From: Morella rubra
Taxonomy: Eukaryota > Streptophyta > Magnoliopsida > Fagales > Myricaceae
DNA: 64,000 nt
NCBI GenBank assembly: GCA_003952965.2
Contig: CM025853.1
Span: 20,878,348-20,942,347 of the forward strand
Direction: 5' to 3'
Shown here: in pieces, positions 23,947 to 36,727 of the stretch
How the letters are laid out: the number at the start of each line of letters is the position of its first letter
Numbering within the stretch: position 1 is the stretch's first letter
The notes under the pieces: model-generated
What the model saw: the letters and a program-made list of their open reading frames with translations, nothing else
The model's database searches: none
What the model was told of the DNA's origin: nothing
Position numbers and translations under genes: made by a program

Positions 23947-26900
23947 TTCTTCCCCTTTATGAGGATGATTAGTAGATGTTATTAAACCCTTAGTAAAATT
24001 GTCACGATATTCCCTTTTTCTTTCCTGTGCTAGTGGTGCTTACTTTAATGACAATGACCATTTGGAGGATTACTGCTATTACTTCCACTCTCATTTATTG
24101 TATTTTATCAGGAAATCACACAAATAGTTCAAAGCCCACAGAAGTTGCTCCAACATTTAACATTTTCCACCCAACTAAACTCAGGGGAAATCAATTGCTC
24201 AGCTTGAGGGAATCCACTTCTGAAACAGGGTGTATTTTGATGTCAAATCACTTCTCGTATAGTTCAAGAGTTTTAGTCATTTCAATATTGGTTTCTTTTT
24301 TAAGTACTAAGGAATTTTATTAGATGGGGAAAGACCATAACTCCCTTGGGTGTATACAAAGGGCTCGCAATTGAATCTTGTCAGATCTACAAAATCTATA
24401 AGGAAGAAACATGATGCAGCCAAAACAAGTATTCGCTGATACAGTGACCAGCCTCTCCAAACTAATTTGGTGGCATCTTTTCTCCGATGTCTGCCTATGC
24501 TTGCCTTTCATCTTCAGTATTTAAAACATTTCTTTTACTTGCTTCCTTATAAAAGCATGAAGCCTCAAACCAAACTACTTGCACTGATATCAATATAGGA
24601 ATCATTGAATTCTTTAACTTCATTAAACTAATTTCTAGTCAATATGGGACACAGAGTTATAGCATGGACAAGTTTTGGTAGAGTGACAACCAACATGAAA
24701 GATTTTACAATGAACAGAATTGGAGTTAGGTGATGTTCGATTAGTGTGTTTTTTGAGAATTTTTAGTGTTTTGAGAATTTTTAGGTGATGTTAACTTTAT
24801 TGGTATGCGTGCTACAATTGTTTTTAGGTGATGTTAAAAAACATGTTCGGTTTGTGTATTCTCATGATTAAAAAAATTCTTAGAATGCAAAAAAAACAAA
24901 CAAGTCCTTAGTTACCTTCTGATCTTGAAGAGGTGTACCTTGCACTGGGACTAGTGCATTGATTGGAACACTCTCTGGATGAGTAGGGAGTGTTGCCAAT
25001 GTATGTAAAAGACCAACTCGGTCGTCTTCTGCTTCTCCAAGCCCTATTATACCTCCTATTAAAAGAAATTAAAGAGTGAGATCACCCTTCCAACATAATT
25101 AAGGAACTAATAGTGATATTCAGACCATCTGTTTTAACCACAAATAAGATTTTGATACAATCACCCGTCATATGTATTCATAATCACATAATAAACGCAA
25201 CATAAAAAACAAGTAGTTCAAGTTGACATGATGTCATGATGAGGTAGGAAATCTTGTACAGACATGATTCAGCAATAAAACCATAATGGCAGAAAAGTTC
25301 CACCGTGATTGGGGCCACAACTGGACTAAAAATCTTACAGTTACAAGAATCTTTTAGTCAGCTATCTTCCTTCTACAAATTCAGTGCTTAAAGTTGGCAA
25401 AAGCACCATCCATCTAGACAAGAAAAAGATTTTGCTGATAGGTCTAACCCTTGGCTCGGTTGTTTAAGTAATAATTCAATCAATAAGGAACTTAGCTTTC
25501 GAGAACCCCATGAGAGGACTTAGCAAATATTTTCAGTGAATTCAATAATTTTTCCAGGGGACTTGGTTACCAATCAAATGTCATAATAAACGGCACTTGT
25601 ACCAAGTAAACATGAAACTAGCCTATAATATTGGCCACATCAAAGACGAACATAGAAAATGTTTTCACCATGCTTTTTGGTAACAATTGTTTTACAATCA
25701 AACATCACTAACCAAGGTCGCATCTGCAACATGTAGAAAGTCCAGGGGACAAATGATTGACAAAAATGAAGAGTATGCCTTCTAGAACAAAATGAACTAA
25801 CTATCAAGGAATTCCCAAGCAAGTCTCAACCAACATATTCATGGTCAAGAGAGAAAATAAAGTTATAAGACTAGAAAACAAAAGGATATTATCTGTATAT
25901 GAGAACATATAATTGCCTTCTAAAAGTGCAGCCAACTGTGTCCTGATAGAAGCTAAGCGGCATAAGCATTTAGTACTGCACAAATGGAAATTGAGAGGAA
26001 ATACAAGCACCACTAAGGAGAAACAAATTCATCTTCCAATGAAAGCCCATCGAAGGGATACAAGAAAAACACACTCACTACCCCATGGAAATCCACTAAA
26101 AGATAACTTAGAAAAGAGAACATTCTTCTGAAGAGTCAAGGATTTTTTTGTACTATGATACCCAAAATCAATTCTTATGTCAGCAACACTTGTGTATTTA
26201 TAAGAAAGCTGAGAAAAAAAACCCTATTAGATGAAATTACATTAAAAAAAGGGAGCTCGAAGCAGCATTTGAAAACAATGATTCAAAAGTATCCTTCCGA
26301 GGGTTCCAGAATACATCAAGCAAAGACCATGAAAATGACACTCGAACGATGTCTTTCCTAAGGGATATCTATCCTAAGGGTTCCCAAGAGCTTGGAAGCG
26401 CACAGGAAAACCATTGATCAACCATTGGAATAACCTCCGCATTGGAAACTTTCATCACTAATCTCAGAAAAAGATAAAGCAAATGGAAAGTAATAAATGA
26501 CCCATTAAAATTGATGGCCTTATTTATTCTTGGACATTAGCATAATCTCCCACTAGTTCACCTTGGCCTCTCCAGCTATTATTCCTCCTGCCATACGTTT
26601 GTAGGACAGTATGTAATCTTCCATTAGACAAGGGAGCTTCAGTATTATAACCTCTCAGTTGGAAAAGACTTGACCATGGGTCATGATCAATTACCAATTC
26701 ATAGAAAGAATTAGAAAAAAGGGGAAATGTGATTTGTTCTTATCTATAATCTCTTCCAATACATCACGAGCAAAAACGCTTCACTAAAAACATCACGCCT
26801 TTGCAATATTGCCACTTGAGAGTACTGTTCTATTTGCATTGGACGGTTTGAACAACCTCTCAGTTTTCATAGGTCTGAAGTCAACTTCACTCCGTTAGCA

Positions 26901-29900
26901 AAGAAATAATTGTGCTTGAGGCCATCGAGAATAATTTCCCTATCTAACTGCCAAAGGGTCCGAGAAGCAAATCACATGTGTCCATCAGTCAGATGAACTA
27001 AGAATATCTATTATCTTTTCCACCTTTCATTGCAAAGCCAGGAAAGTTTGTAAGAATGAAGATGCTCTTCCCTCTTGACTTTCAACTTATCTACCACATT
27101 TGATGCTGTAATGTTTGCTCAGTTTTAGCCCAATTGTTGGCACAAGAGGTACACTTTATCCAAAAGGTATTGTAGTGGGGATCCAATCGTCTTCCACCAA
27201 ATTAAATTCCCTCAGACTTTGGTAAAAAACAAAAGACTCTCCATGATCAACATAAGCGATTTCTTCTTCTTTCAAATCCGAGATAAGCTGGGATAACCCT
27301 CTTCCAGCTCATGTTTCAATTTACTGATTAAGGACAATCAAATATTAAGTGGCCAAGTCCTTGATGCTTGAACAAATTGGAAGTAGATAGATTTGGACGA
27401 CTAAAACTAACGGCATCATCTGGCTTATGAGGTACCTTAGAAGCAGACAACTTAAATGAAGGAGGCTTTGACGTGCCAGCAACCCCCTGGTCCCCTCTTC
27501 CTCCTCTCTCCTCTCCTATGGAAAGAGTTGTAACAGCATAAGGACAACAGTTATCCTAGAGCGCTCTACCTTTATCATGAGTTTGAATCGAAGTGTCCAA
27601 TGAGGTTGAATGTAAACCAGGTTACCGATCTTAGTTAGCAGCCTTCTGAGAGAATGAGCTATCATTTGTTCCGGCTTCAGAATGTAACATCGCATACTCA
27701 GATGTTTAAACAAAGCAGTATATTATTCTTGTTTGAAGTATGGAATCTTTGAATAGACCTTTCTTCTTGAGCACCTTCCTCATCTTTTCCCACGTCACAA
27801 TTTGACATTTTCCCTCCTGGGCTCTTTATTTCCTGATGTGCTCCCACCATATTGGGAAATGATTCTTCTATTTGATGGCAATGTTTTTCACCTTGTGATA
27901 CTCCGATAACTTAGTAATAAAATATTCTCTCAATGGTGTTACGCCACTCAATAAGTTCATCCGGATGCTTTTTAAACTCAGGAATATCAGTCTTGATATT
28001 AGATTTCCTTGGAAATCATGGTTCCTTCAAGCATACGACTAAAGAAGCCAGCTAGATCCTGAGCTACAAGGGTAATGGAAAGAAATTTCTCATCATTTTA
28101 GTGCATCTTCTTTGAGCCAGGCATATCATCCTGCCTAAAGTTTCATAGCCCTCCAGACGCTGCTGAAATTGTTGTACGCATAGTTTTCAATCTCAACATC
28201 ACAGAAGTCCTTGTGGCTAAACTTTAACACCCAAAAAAGGGGGACCACGACCAACCACGGAACCAAAGCTAACATACCAAATTGATGCAGTAAAAATGGA
28301 GGAAGCTGCTAATTGATATAAAGCAAATGAAATAAGAAACCTTCTTCTGAAGACCAAAAGCTCGGTTTTTCATTCATTAATGCTCAAGCGGTACCTGATG
28401 CTACATTTATGAATATACAGGATAGCTCAGGAAACAATCTAAACAAGCAAAATAATAAACTAGAATGCATTTATCCACTTCCATATCCAAGAGTTTAACT
28501 AAAGTACCTGAACAGACATTAATCCCTGCGTCACGGACAAACTGAAGGGTCTCTAGGCGATCATCATAGGTCCTAGTGGTGATGATGTTTGGATAATATT
28601 CCCTTGAGGTATCAAGATTATGATTATAAGCTGTCAGGCCAGCCTTCTTGAGTTCTACAGCTTGCTGCTTCTCTATCATGCCCAAGGTGCAGCACACCTC
28701 CATCCCCATTTCCCTGGTACATGAGAGATACGTCTAACATATTAGATAAGCAAGTTTGATTAAGCACTCCGGCCTTTTTGCATGTTCTCAACACGAGGAA
28801 ATAATATTTCCAGGGTTACTGGAAATGATCGCCATAAGCATCCCACTCTACACCAAGTTTCCATAGACGTGAACTTGGAAAATCTAAGGACTGAAGATGG
28901 ACAGATTCTCGAGATCACTAAAGCTTAAGTGTAAGCAAGACATTTGAGATCCACAAAAAATAACTTCTCCCTATTCTCTGTGAGCTTAAGCATAGTTTGT
29001 CTAACACTCCCCCGGATTAGCCATCGAACTCTTGGCTTGGTTTATGCATCTCTACCACATTTTTAAAAGCGACATGGAGAGTTCAAATAAAACCTGCATT
29101 TGACATGTGAAACATTTACGGAAAATTTGTGCATCCTCCACAATGGTGACATTTCCACCCATGCTGCCTGATTTCCAATATGGTATAGCGAGCGATGAAC
29201 ACGGTTTCGTGTTGCTCCACTCTTATGTCAACTTTTCTAAGATTGTTCCAAAGCTCCCACCCTCTTGTGTGTTCTAATGTCACTCATACAAGTCCAAGTG
29301 GACAGATATCATATGTCAAGTCTATTGTGTGTGATTGATGGATCATTCAAGTCTCATTTAGCAAATGAGCACAAACCTATCACTGACAATGTGAGTGCTT
29401 CACATCAATTCCTCAAAATCTTCAAATCAACCAACTAAAATCCTTACACCAACTAGAATATTGACAATCTAAGTTTTCCTCCACAATAAGCCAAGACTAA
29501 ACTAAAGGTCACTGCTACACTCACTCATTATCATTGCAAGGTATGGCCATAAGAAGCAAAATAAGTTCTATCTCCTTTGATGGTCATTACATGGAGTTAA
29601 TCATATGAGTTGATCTGGTCCAAGAAGGTCACATGGAAAACAAATTTCCGTCTCATTTAAAGATGTGAATCTACCATAATACCCAAGAGGGGGTAGCTTT
29701 TATTATTTGAATTACATTATCTAACATTCCCCTTAAGTGTGGATCGGACTCTCCAATGTGGACCATTGCAATATTTAATTGAAATTGGGGTAAAATGTGA
29801 AGTCAGGTTTCGAACTCAGGACCTTGGCATTGTTACCATATGAATCTATTACTTATCCCAAAAACTGAAGCTTATAGGAAGACATAGATTTTATTATTTG

Positions 29901-32900
29901 AATTATAATCTCTAACAAAAGACAACCACATTTTTAAAGTTTCTGAGCGATTTTGCATGGAGAGTTCAAAGTGTTTGTAAAACCTGCATTTGACATGTGA
30001 AACATTTACGGAAATTGCCATTTGTGCATCCTCCACAATGGTGACATTTCCACCAAAGTGAGAGAAGAACATGCTGCCTGATTTCCAATATGGTATAGCG
30101 AGCGATACACTTAATGAACTGGTTTGTAGTACGGTTACCACAAAATCAGGATTGTTGTGCCCACATTACACATGCCTCACTTTGCTCCAGGGTGTGAAGG
30201 AAGAAATTTGGACATAAGTCTTAAATGTCAACTTTTCTAAGATTGAATTACATAAATACATCTAATAACTTAGCACCCACATCCAAAGCTCCCAGTTAGT
30301 TAATGTAACTTGGATGAGTTGGTATAGGGAAAGCAAAGATTATAGGGCAATTTATGTCAAAAATAAAACAATGAAAATGTCAGAGCAGGAGTTAAAACAA
30401 TTTGGTAGATATGTCCAAAATGTCACTGCAACCATAGCTTGCAAGTCCAAGATACTTGTTCACTACATATTGAATATGCTGTCAGAATAAAGTCTATGCA
30501 GTTGCTCAAATGTACCAACATAACTCAAGTCTATTGACCAATATGTCCACTATGCCAAACTATCTTATGACTCAAACTTTATTGCAAAATGGATCATTCA
30601 GCTTCTTGGCAGTCTCAGATGAGGAATTTATTATTTAGCAAATGAGCACAAACCTATTTTTTTTCACTTGACATCCGATGTGAGAAAAATACAAATAAAT
30701 ACCAAACAAAAATTCTGCTTCACATAAAACAATTAGCAAACACAAAAACACAACCATGATATCTCAAAATCAAGTGATTCAAATCAACCAACTTAAAAGG
30801 AAAAGTAAAATCCTTATTCTTAAAAAATAAACCAACTAGAATATTGAAATACAATCACACTGGCCCAGTGTTGTTTCCCAAAACACGCCCAAACTATTTT
30901 TGCCTCAGTTTTCCTCCTAAAAACAATAAGCGATATTTTTTTTGTTTAAAGGTTATTTCATTTACCTGAGTCCTCTAAACTAAAGGTCACTGATTATTCT
31001 ACACTCACAGAATGTTAGATTTTTTTTTTATTAGTAAAAGTGTGAGATTTCAAATTTAGAATTACAAGAAAGCAAATCATTGCAAGGTATGGCCATAAGA
31101 AGCAAATAGGAAAATAGATTTAGTGTCTGAACCTTTTTGCATTTTTGGAAAAACAAGAAAAGTTCAAAATATTATATATCTTTTGGAAATTTCCAAATAT
31201 ATTAACAAATGTGATGAAATGTATTCCAAAGAGTGAAAAGGCCAACCATCCATGCTTCATATAAAACTGTGGAAAGAAACATTATTTTCCTTTCAAGAGA
31301 ATTAGAGTAGGAAAAGTTATGGCAGTTAATCATGAAGCATGAGTTGAATTACTAATATCTGGTCCATCGAGATCCGAGGTTAAACCTATTTACAAAAATC
31401 CTAAATGTCACTCGAAAAATGTTTCTTGAATGCTATTCTCTTTTAGTCCCTTCTGCCAAGTGTATTTCCGCATCCCATCTCTAAATCAAAAGAAACTATG
31501 AGCGCACTCTGCTGTTCACCTAGTTTCCTAATGGCCTATATTACAGGTCATCTAAGGTCTTTCAGCTCCATTCTCTCCTTTTGTAATCCCCAAGTTGAAA
31601 GATAAATGAACTTTTCCAGACCAATTTCTTTTTTCTTGGTTCTTCATTTGCTCGTAGCAGAAATTTCCTTGACTGGGAATTGTGAGAATAAGGTTGCATT
31701 TTTTGAGCATCAGAAATCTCTAAACAAGAAAAAAACTATCAAAGATCATAATGTCAAATCTTCTTCCGACAAATAAAACATCCTCCTACAGAAGGAGCAA
31801 AAATCCAATTATCTCATGTGATCTTCTATTTTTGTCGTACCAAGTCTCTTGCATATGGTCTAAATGCAGCTTTTATTTTCTCCCCGTAGGTGGATATGAC
31901 CCAGAAACCATAAATAGAAACCATCTCAAGTCTTCCAGAAGACTGCAAGACTTCAGACCAAGGAAGCTATTTCACTTTTTTAGGAGAACAAAATTTAAAA
32001 TTGCAATAATTTTGAATGCAAAGTTGGTTAGAAGAGGTGAATAAATCACATTCATGACTCACTCATTATTAATAAATTAATGTCTCAATTGTTAGTTAAT
32101 TTGTTTCAGATTTGTAACAAAGGAGATAAGTGTAGAAGTTCTTGGCATTCTAGGAATATCCTTTCTATTTTGACGCATGAAATTAATCTATTACCTTAGT
32201 GCTTATTATTTGCCATAATGATGTTTTATTACCTTATATCTTTCACGTATTCGAGGATCTGGTTGAAGTTGGTCTTTCTTCCAACTGTGTCCCTCCATGC
32301 TGCACCCATGCAAAAACGTGTGCTACCAGCCTCTTTTGCCTGCCAAAAATTGTCATCATGTCTAAATGATGCTCCAAGATAAGGCAGTGGATACTTTGTA
32401 ACAAAAGGATTTTAATAGAATTTGAAACAAACTCTTTCAAGTCCAAAGGAAGAAATGGATCAATTCATCCGTAGGAAGGAGGTCATAAATATAACAAGCC
32501 AAGGCACGGCTGTTTTAATAACTCAAACTAATTATATCAAAACAAAATTTATGAGGTCTAATGTTACTTGTTCCTGAAATGTAAAGCACTACTCTAACAC
32601 AATGTTGAGATAATTTTTTAAGTGATGTTGTCAATTGGGCTATCCAATTATAACTATTACGAACTACGAACAGACTAATTCTAGAATTACCAAGAAGTCT
32701 ATTTATAACAGGTGAAAGAAAAACCCATCACTTAGGCAGAAGAGAAAAGTACAGAAATTTAGGTGAGATCATCAATGGAAAAGTGCTATGGGTAACTAAC
32801 ATGTTGCAAATAGTGGGTAGGTAAAACAATGTCTGTTATTGAAACTCAATTGGGATTTGCATTCCACCCTAGCATACCAAAAGGAGTAATCAAATGTAAT

Positions 32901-34135
32901 TTCTTAGTCTATCTGAGAAACCAAACTTTCAAAGGCTAAGCAAAGCATCCAAAGATAAAGAAATTTGACCTTTCTTGCTGACTCCATAACAGCCTCCTTG
33001 GTCATAAGCCTTTGTGCCTTGAGGCCTGTGTCGTATCTAGAGGATTGAGGACAATACGAACAATCCTCACTACATCCACCTGTCTTGATTGAGAGGAGAG
33101 TACACTGCTGAACTTCCCTAAAGTTATGAGCGTGTCTGTGAACTTGAGCCTATCACAGAAAACATTTACAGTGAGAGAATTATAATATTGGTACTTACAA
33201 AGTGAGACAAAAAGAGTAATACCGATGCAATTTTTCCTCAAATAAGGCAAACACTGGCATGAACTCCAAACTACAAACGCCAATAAGGCTGAAGTTACAC
33301 TAAAAGTAGGACAAATTACAACACGTCTCACAGGGTCCATTTCAACTTAAACACAGGGAATTGCACACCCTGAAAGTTTGGTCTTACTCAACAAACAGAA
33401 TTAACGGAATAAGGCTCATAGTTACAGCAAGAACTCAGCTACCAAGCGAAAAATTTCCCTTCCATAGTTATATAATATTATTGTCCGCACCACAAAAAGA
33501 AAAAAGCAACTGCTCAAGTACGGCAAGCTGTGAAGCCTGGAAAATTCGACAGAGTCTTCTTCTACTTGCATCTGAGGATATTGCACATACTTGGCATTAT
33601 CGGAACAATAACTATAAGGTACATATTCGGCGGTTTCTTACATTTTCCCAGCGAAAGATGAGAAAACAAATTCTTTTGCCCCCTCTTCCGTAAAGAAATA
33701 TAAGAAATGTACACAGTTACATTTTTCACTTACATTCTATTCTTCTGAAGAGACTATTGACTCTTAAGGAAACATTCCCGCTCAGGGGAAAATACACAAG
33801 ATAGAAAACTCAAATTCCTACTTTCTCAGGACCAATAAAACATTTCAAACGTGAACCAAAAAAACAGAAAAACAAATACAAAAATAAGAAACGAAAGAGA
33901 GAGGATTGACACTAACTCCATGGAAAAGGAGATCAAGCACGGGAGAATCGTAGACGGACTTGATCTCGTCTCGGCGCCAGTCATTCCTGGGACCTTCTCT
34001 TATCGTTCGCTCAGCTTGAATAGTGGCAGCCGAAGCAGAATACGAAGCCGAAGAAGAATACGAAGCCGAAGAAGAATGCAGTAGGAGGACTGAGCGTCTC
34101 AGCCGGGTACCAAAGCCTGAAGGAACCGAAAACAT
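23511..34135 (-). CDS. BIO2: Biotin synthase, mitochondrial (complete, 6 exons)
   Basis: Radical-SAM enzyme inserting sulfur into dethiobiotin, the last step of biotin synthesis, in plant mitochondria. Exons in transcript order: 34135-33917, 33149-32970, 32339-32233, 28713-28508, 25055-24916, 23819-23511. Phases join to 386 residues, close to the roughly 378 of Arabidopsis. The start ATG at 34135 gives [16 protein letters not shown], a basic, Ser-rich mitochondrial presequence; the longer open frame upstream lacks ATG. The [4Fe-4S] radical-SAM motif CSEDCSYC sits at residues 99-106. Likely [2Fe-2S] ligands are in RFCMGAAWR (about C143), EVCCTLG (C176/C177), NVCSGG (about C236) and VRLSAGR in exon 6. 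No disruption was seen. Introns 3 and 4 (about 3.5 kb each) are filled with TE remnants. It converges with IleRS. Confidence 0.96.
23910..23944. repeat. (TA)n microsatellite in BIO2 intron 5
   Basis: About 35 bp of pure TA/AT just inside the last BIO2 intron. No other structure. Confidence 0.9.
26700..28200 (-). mobile_element. Ty3/gypsy gag-protease fossil in BIO2 intron 4
   Basis: Decayed minus-strand segment recognisable by peptides of plant Ty3/gypsy gag and protease: a gag stretch with [10 protein letters not shown] (about 27600), a zinc-knuckle remnant with [10 protein letters not shown] (about 27340), and a protease-side stretch with [20 protein letters not shown] (about 27050). It is broken in many places and looks old. 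No LTRs were recognised, so the ends are approximate. Confidence 0.6.
29005..29640 (-). repeat. Abridged copy of the 29721-31380 segment
   Basis: This stretch follows the order of 29721-31380 but lacks many small internal pieces. Shared blocks include CATTTGACATGTGAAACATT, GTCAACTTTTCTAAGATTG, CCAACTAGAATATTGA and CAAGGTATGGCCATAAGAAG. About 0.64 kb here corresponds to about 1.66 kb there. It includes a shrunken version of the right part of the TRIM element. Confidence 0.7.
29664..29917 (-). mobile_element. TRIM-type miniature LTR element
   Basis: A 254-bp element on the minus strand with two short direct terminal repeats: 29917-29841 (5' side) and 29726-29664 (3' side), both starting TGTTAGA and ending near GATTCA or ATTCACA. 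A primer-binding-like TGGTAACAATGCC (compare initiator tRNA-Met type TGGTATCAGAGC) follows the first repeat, and a purine run AAGGGGA precedes the second. A 5-bp TSD AAAGA flanks it at 29659-29663 and 29918-29922. It carries no coding capacity, as usual for TRIMs. The repeats have diverged, so it is not recent. Confidence 0.75.
29918..31380 (-). repeat. Full-length partner of the abridged copy (BIO2 intron 3)
   Basis: Colinear with 29040-29640 but longer, with extra AT-rich and homopolymer-rich pieces between shared blocks. I see no coding sequence in it. The rest of intron 3 (31381-32232) is AT-rich and featureless. Confidence 0.65.
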
Positions 34136-35008
34136 GTTTGGTTTCCGAGTAAATGGGAAGGACGTGCTCCTACTCTTTCCGGGGAAAACCGAGCACAGGG
34201 AGAAAAAGAAGAAAAAGAAGAGAAGATAGAAGAGCGGGCGGAGAAAGCGAGGCAGAACGAACCTACTTGCCACCTAACCAGCACAAGTGATGCGGCTCAA
34301 CTCACTAGCACTGTCTGTTCAGAATGCGCCGTTTACCTGCTACGCTGGCGCTACCTGCAACTTATTTTGTCCTTATCCGAGCTTCTATGGATTTTTTTTT
34401 TTCTTACATACCGTCTTAAATAATCCGATGAAAATGGGGCACTTGAAATTATGTGATTTCGACCATAGTTCAGTTTTTAATTTTTCTAAAATTAAATCTG
34501 TGACTTAACTGATAGTAAATTTTTTGACTAGCCTTTCTAGAATTTTGTTTTTTTTTGGATAAGAAAACCTTTCTAGAATTTATTTGTATGTAAAGTGATT
34601 AAAATTATAATAATTTGATGGTAAAGACCACACATGAAATTATGTGATTTAGACCCATGACCCAATTTTTAATTTTCCCAAAGTCAAATCAGAGACTTAA
34701 AGTATCAAAATTAATTGAATTAGGACGTTTACGTGTTTAATTTAATAAACGTGTACCTTTAAACCGAGAAAACCGTGGGCTCCCAAGAATTAACGTTACT
34801 TTGTTTTTCTTTTTCAAGAGTTTTAAGATGTTTTTCTTTTTCAAGGGTTTTAAGATACAAATTTCTTTCAAAGTTTAAACCCAATTATGCCATTACCCCA
34901 TATAGGAGTTGCATAAAACTCTCAAGAAATCTCTTAAAGTAGTTAGGGATATTAAATCTCAACACTAAAATTAAATAATAAAAAATAGTATATTATTTGT
35001 TGAGCATT
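34136..35008 (-). promoter_or_regulatory. BIO2 5' region
   Basis: Sequence upstream of the BIO2 start. On the minus strand the 100 bp before the ATG are pyrimidine-rich (CTTCTTTTTCTTC near 34205-34225), as in many plant 5' leaders. Farther out are two diverged copies of GAAATTATGTGATTT (34445 and 34636) and a short tandem TTTTTCTTTTTCAAG (about 34805 and 34831). No clear TATA box could be fixed. The promoter role is inferred from position only. Confidence 0.35.
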
Positions 35009-35016
35009 CATGTCTA

Positions 35017-36727
35017 TAGGGCTGTCCAATGGCCGGCCCAGTCCGGTTCGGTCCGGTCTGGCCGGCCAAACCGGTAATTTTGTAGAGTAAACATACCGGA
35101 CCGGTCATTCTAATAGAACCGGTCCGGATTGGACGGTTTGGGCCATGACATTTTGGGCCTTTTTTTGGTTTGGGCCTCTTAGCATTTTTACTTTTTTAGG
35201 CCTTTTTTGGGGTTTTATTTTGGACTTTTTGGGACCATTTTTTGGGTTTCTTTACATCAATTTTTTGGCCTATTTTTACATGAAATATTTGGCTACATTT
35301 CAACCAAATTTTGTAAAAGTTGTTACATTTGATTTGAAGAAAATACTAAGCTCTAATTAAAGAGTTCTAAATCCTAGTTTTTTTAAGATAATAAATCAAT
35401 CTTAAACTTTAAAGCATACATTTAAAATCAACAAAACAAATAGACATTACAATATAAAGGAAGTCTAAAATAAAAGTATCAAATAGAATTACAAGTAAAA
35501 CTAATTAATAATTAGAAACTACACTACTCTATTACAAGCCATAACAAACAACAAAATAATCAAATCAACAAACTAAAAGTATAATTAATAATACATGTCA
35601 TTAAAATATCCATTAATGTGTCCACTGTCCGGTTGTGAATTGTCCATCTCCCATGAAAGCTGTAAAAGGGAAAAAAATTTACACGTGAGATAATAAACTA
35701 ATAAACAATATAGTGGGCATTATTATAAAAAAGAGATAAAAACTTACCATGAAATCAAATTAAATAGTAAAAACAAACTAATATGCCAATGTCAAGTTTC
35801 AAATAGAATATGCCAATATCTATTTATTGCAATATGAATATGCCAATATCTACATATTTCATATTGGCATATTAGATAGTATCTCTTATATCTATTTACT
35901 GCTATTGGCAATATGAAATATGCATATTAGATATGAATAATTAATAATTAATACTACATATTAATTATGAAATATGCATATTAGATAGGAAATATGAATA
36001 ATTAATACTGCATATCTTAATAATTAAGTCAGTGATAAAGCCTAATAATTATGGGAAAAATAGTAAGAAAAAACTAAATAGAAAATCTTACTGATGTTAT
36101 CCAATGTATATAACACATTAACACTATACTGACAAGTGACAACAATATGAACGTAGCATATGAAGGGAAAAAACTAAATAGATATTGAACTTACTGATGT
36201 TTAAAAAAAAAAAAAAAAAGAAGGGAAATAAATAACTTACAGACGCTGTAAGGTGGTGGAGGGAGGGAGAGGGCCACACGCTGGAGCTTGGAGGTGGAGG
36301 GGGAAGGGAGGTCGTGAGGTGGAGGGGAGGGAGGAGAGGGACACACGGTGGAGGGGAGGGGGAGGGGAGGCCATGAGGTGGAGGGGAGGAACGCTAGAGG
36401 GAGGGGAAGGCCATGAGGGGGGAGGGGGAGGCCGGAAGAAAAAGGCGCGGGGGAGAGAAATGCGCGGGGGGAACGCATACGGGAACGGGGGGGGGGGGGG
36501 GGAAAAAGGGGGGGGGGGCGCGTGCGCGGGTCCAATTCATCCAACGCGTTTTTTTTTTTTAAATCGGTAAGGACCGGTTTGGAGTGGTATACTCCGGTCC
36601 AGTTCCAGTTTTTCATATAGGTAACCCGGAACCGGTACCGAAGTACACCGGTTTCCCGGACCGATAAATCTGGTATAAAAAAAGGGGACCGGGTTGGCCG
36701 ATCCGGCCGGTAACTTAGGCACCCCTA
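35017..36727. mobile_element. Non-autonomous hAT element, 1.7 kb
   Basis: An 8-bp TSD CATGTCTA lies at 35009-35016 and 36728-36735. The ends are imperfect inverted repeats (TAGGGCTGTCCAATGG; right end, reversed, TAGGGGTGCCTAAG). Subterminal zones carry many GGTCCGGT/ACCGGACC repeats in both orientations, at 35030-35140 and 36560-36720, as in plant hAT elements. No transposase is recognisable inside. The interior holds AT-rich DNA and a strand-asymmetric G-rich block at 36250-36535. Confidence 0.85.
36250..36535 (+). repeat. G-rich purine block inside the hAT element
   Basis: Repeated GGAGGGGAGG-type units end in long G runs around 36487-36520. Open frames on either strand here (poly-Gly/Glu or poly-Pro) are composition artefacts. 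The block could form G-quadruplex or triplex structures, and long G runs are error-prone in sequencing. Confidence 0.7.

Noticed and set aside
27121-27180. FWIKCTSC-like phrase suggesting a DnaJ-type zinc region in BIO2 intron 4
   Set aside because: Surrounding phrases on both sides match Ty3/gypsy gag and protease better, so the segment was assigned to that fossil.
28985-29015. Another LTR end suggested by CTAACACTCCCCC
   Set aside because: It aligns better as part of the abridged copy of the TRIM-containing segment than as an independent element.
33845-34273. A longer BIO2 first exon starting at 34273
   Set aside because: That start is GTG, not ATG, and its hydrophobic FFFFFF stretch is translated 5' leader. 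The ATG at 34135 gives a standard mitochondrial presequence.
36191-36616. Proline-rich open frame (minus) and glycine-rich open frame (plus)
   Set aside because: Both are readings of the G-rich purine block inside a hAT element; no real protein signature.
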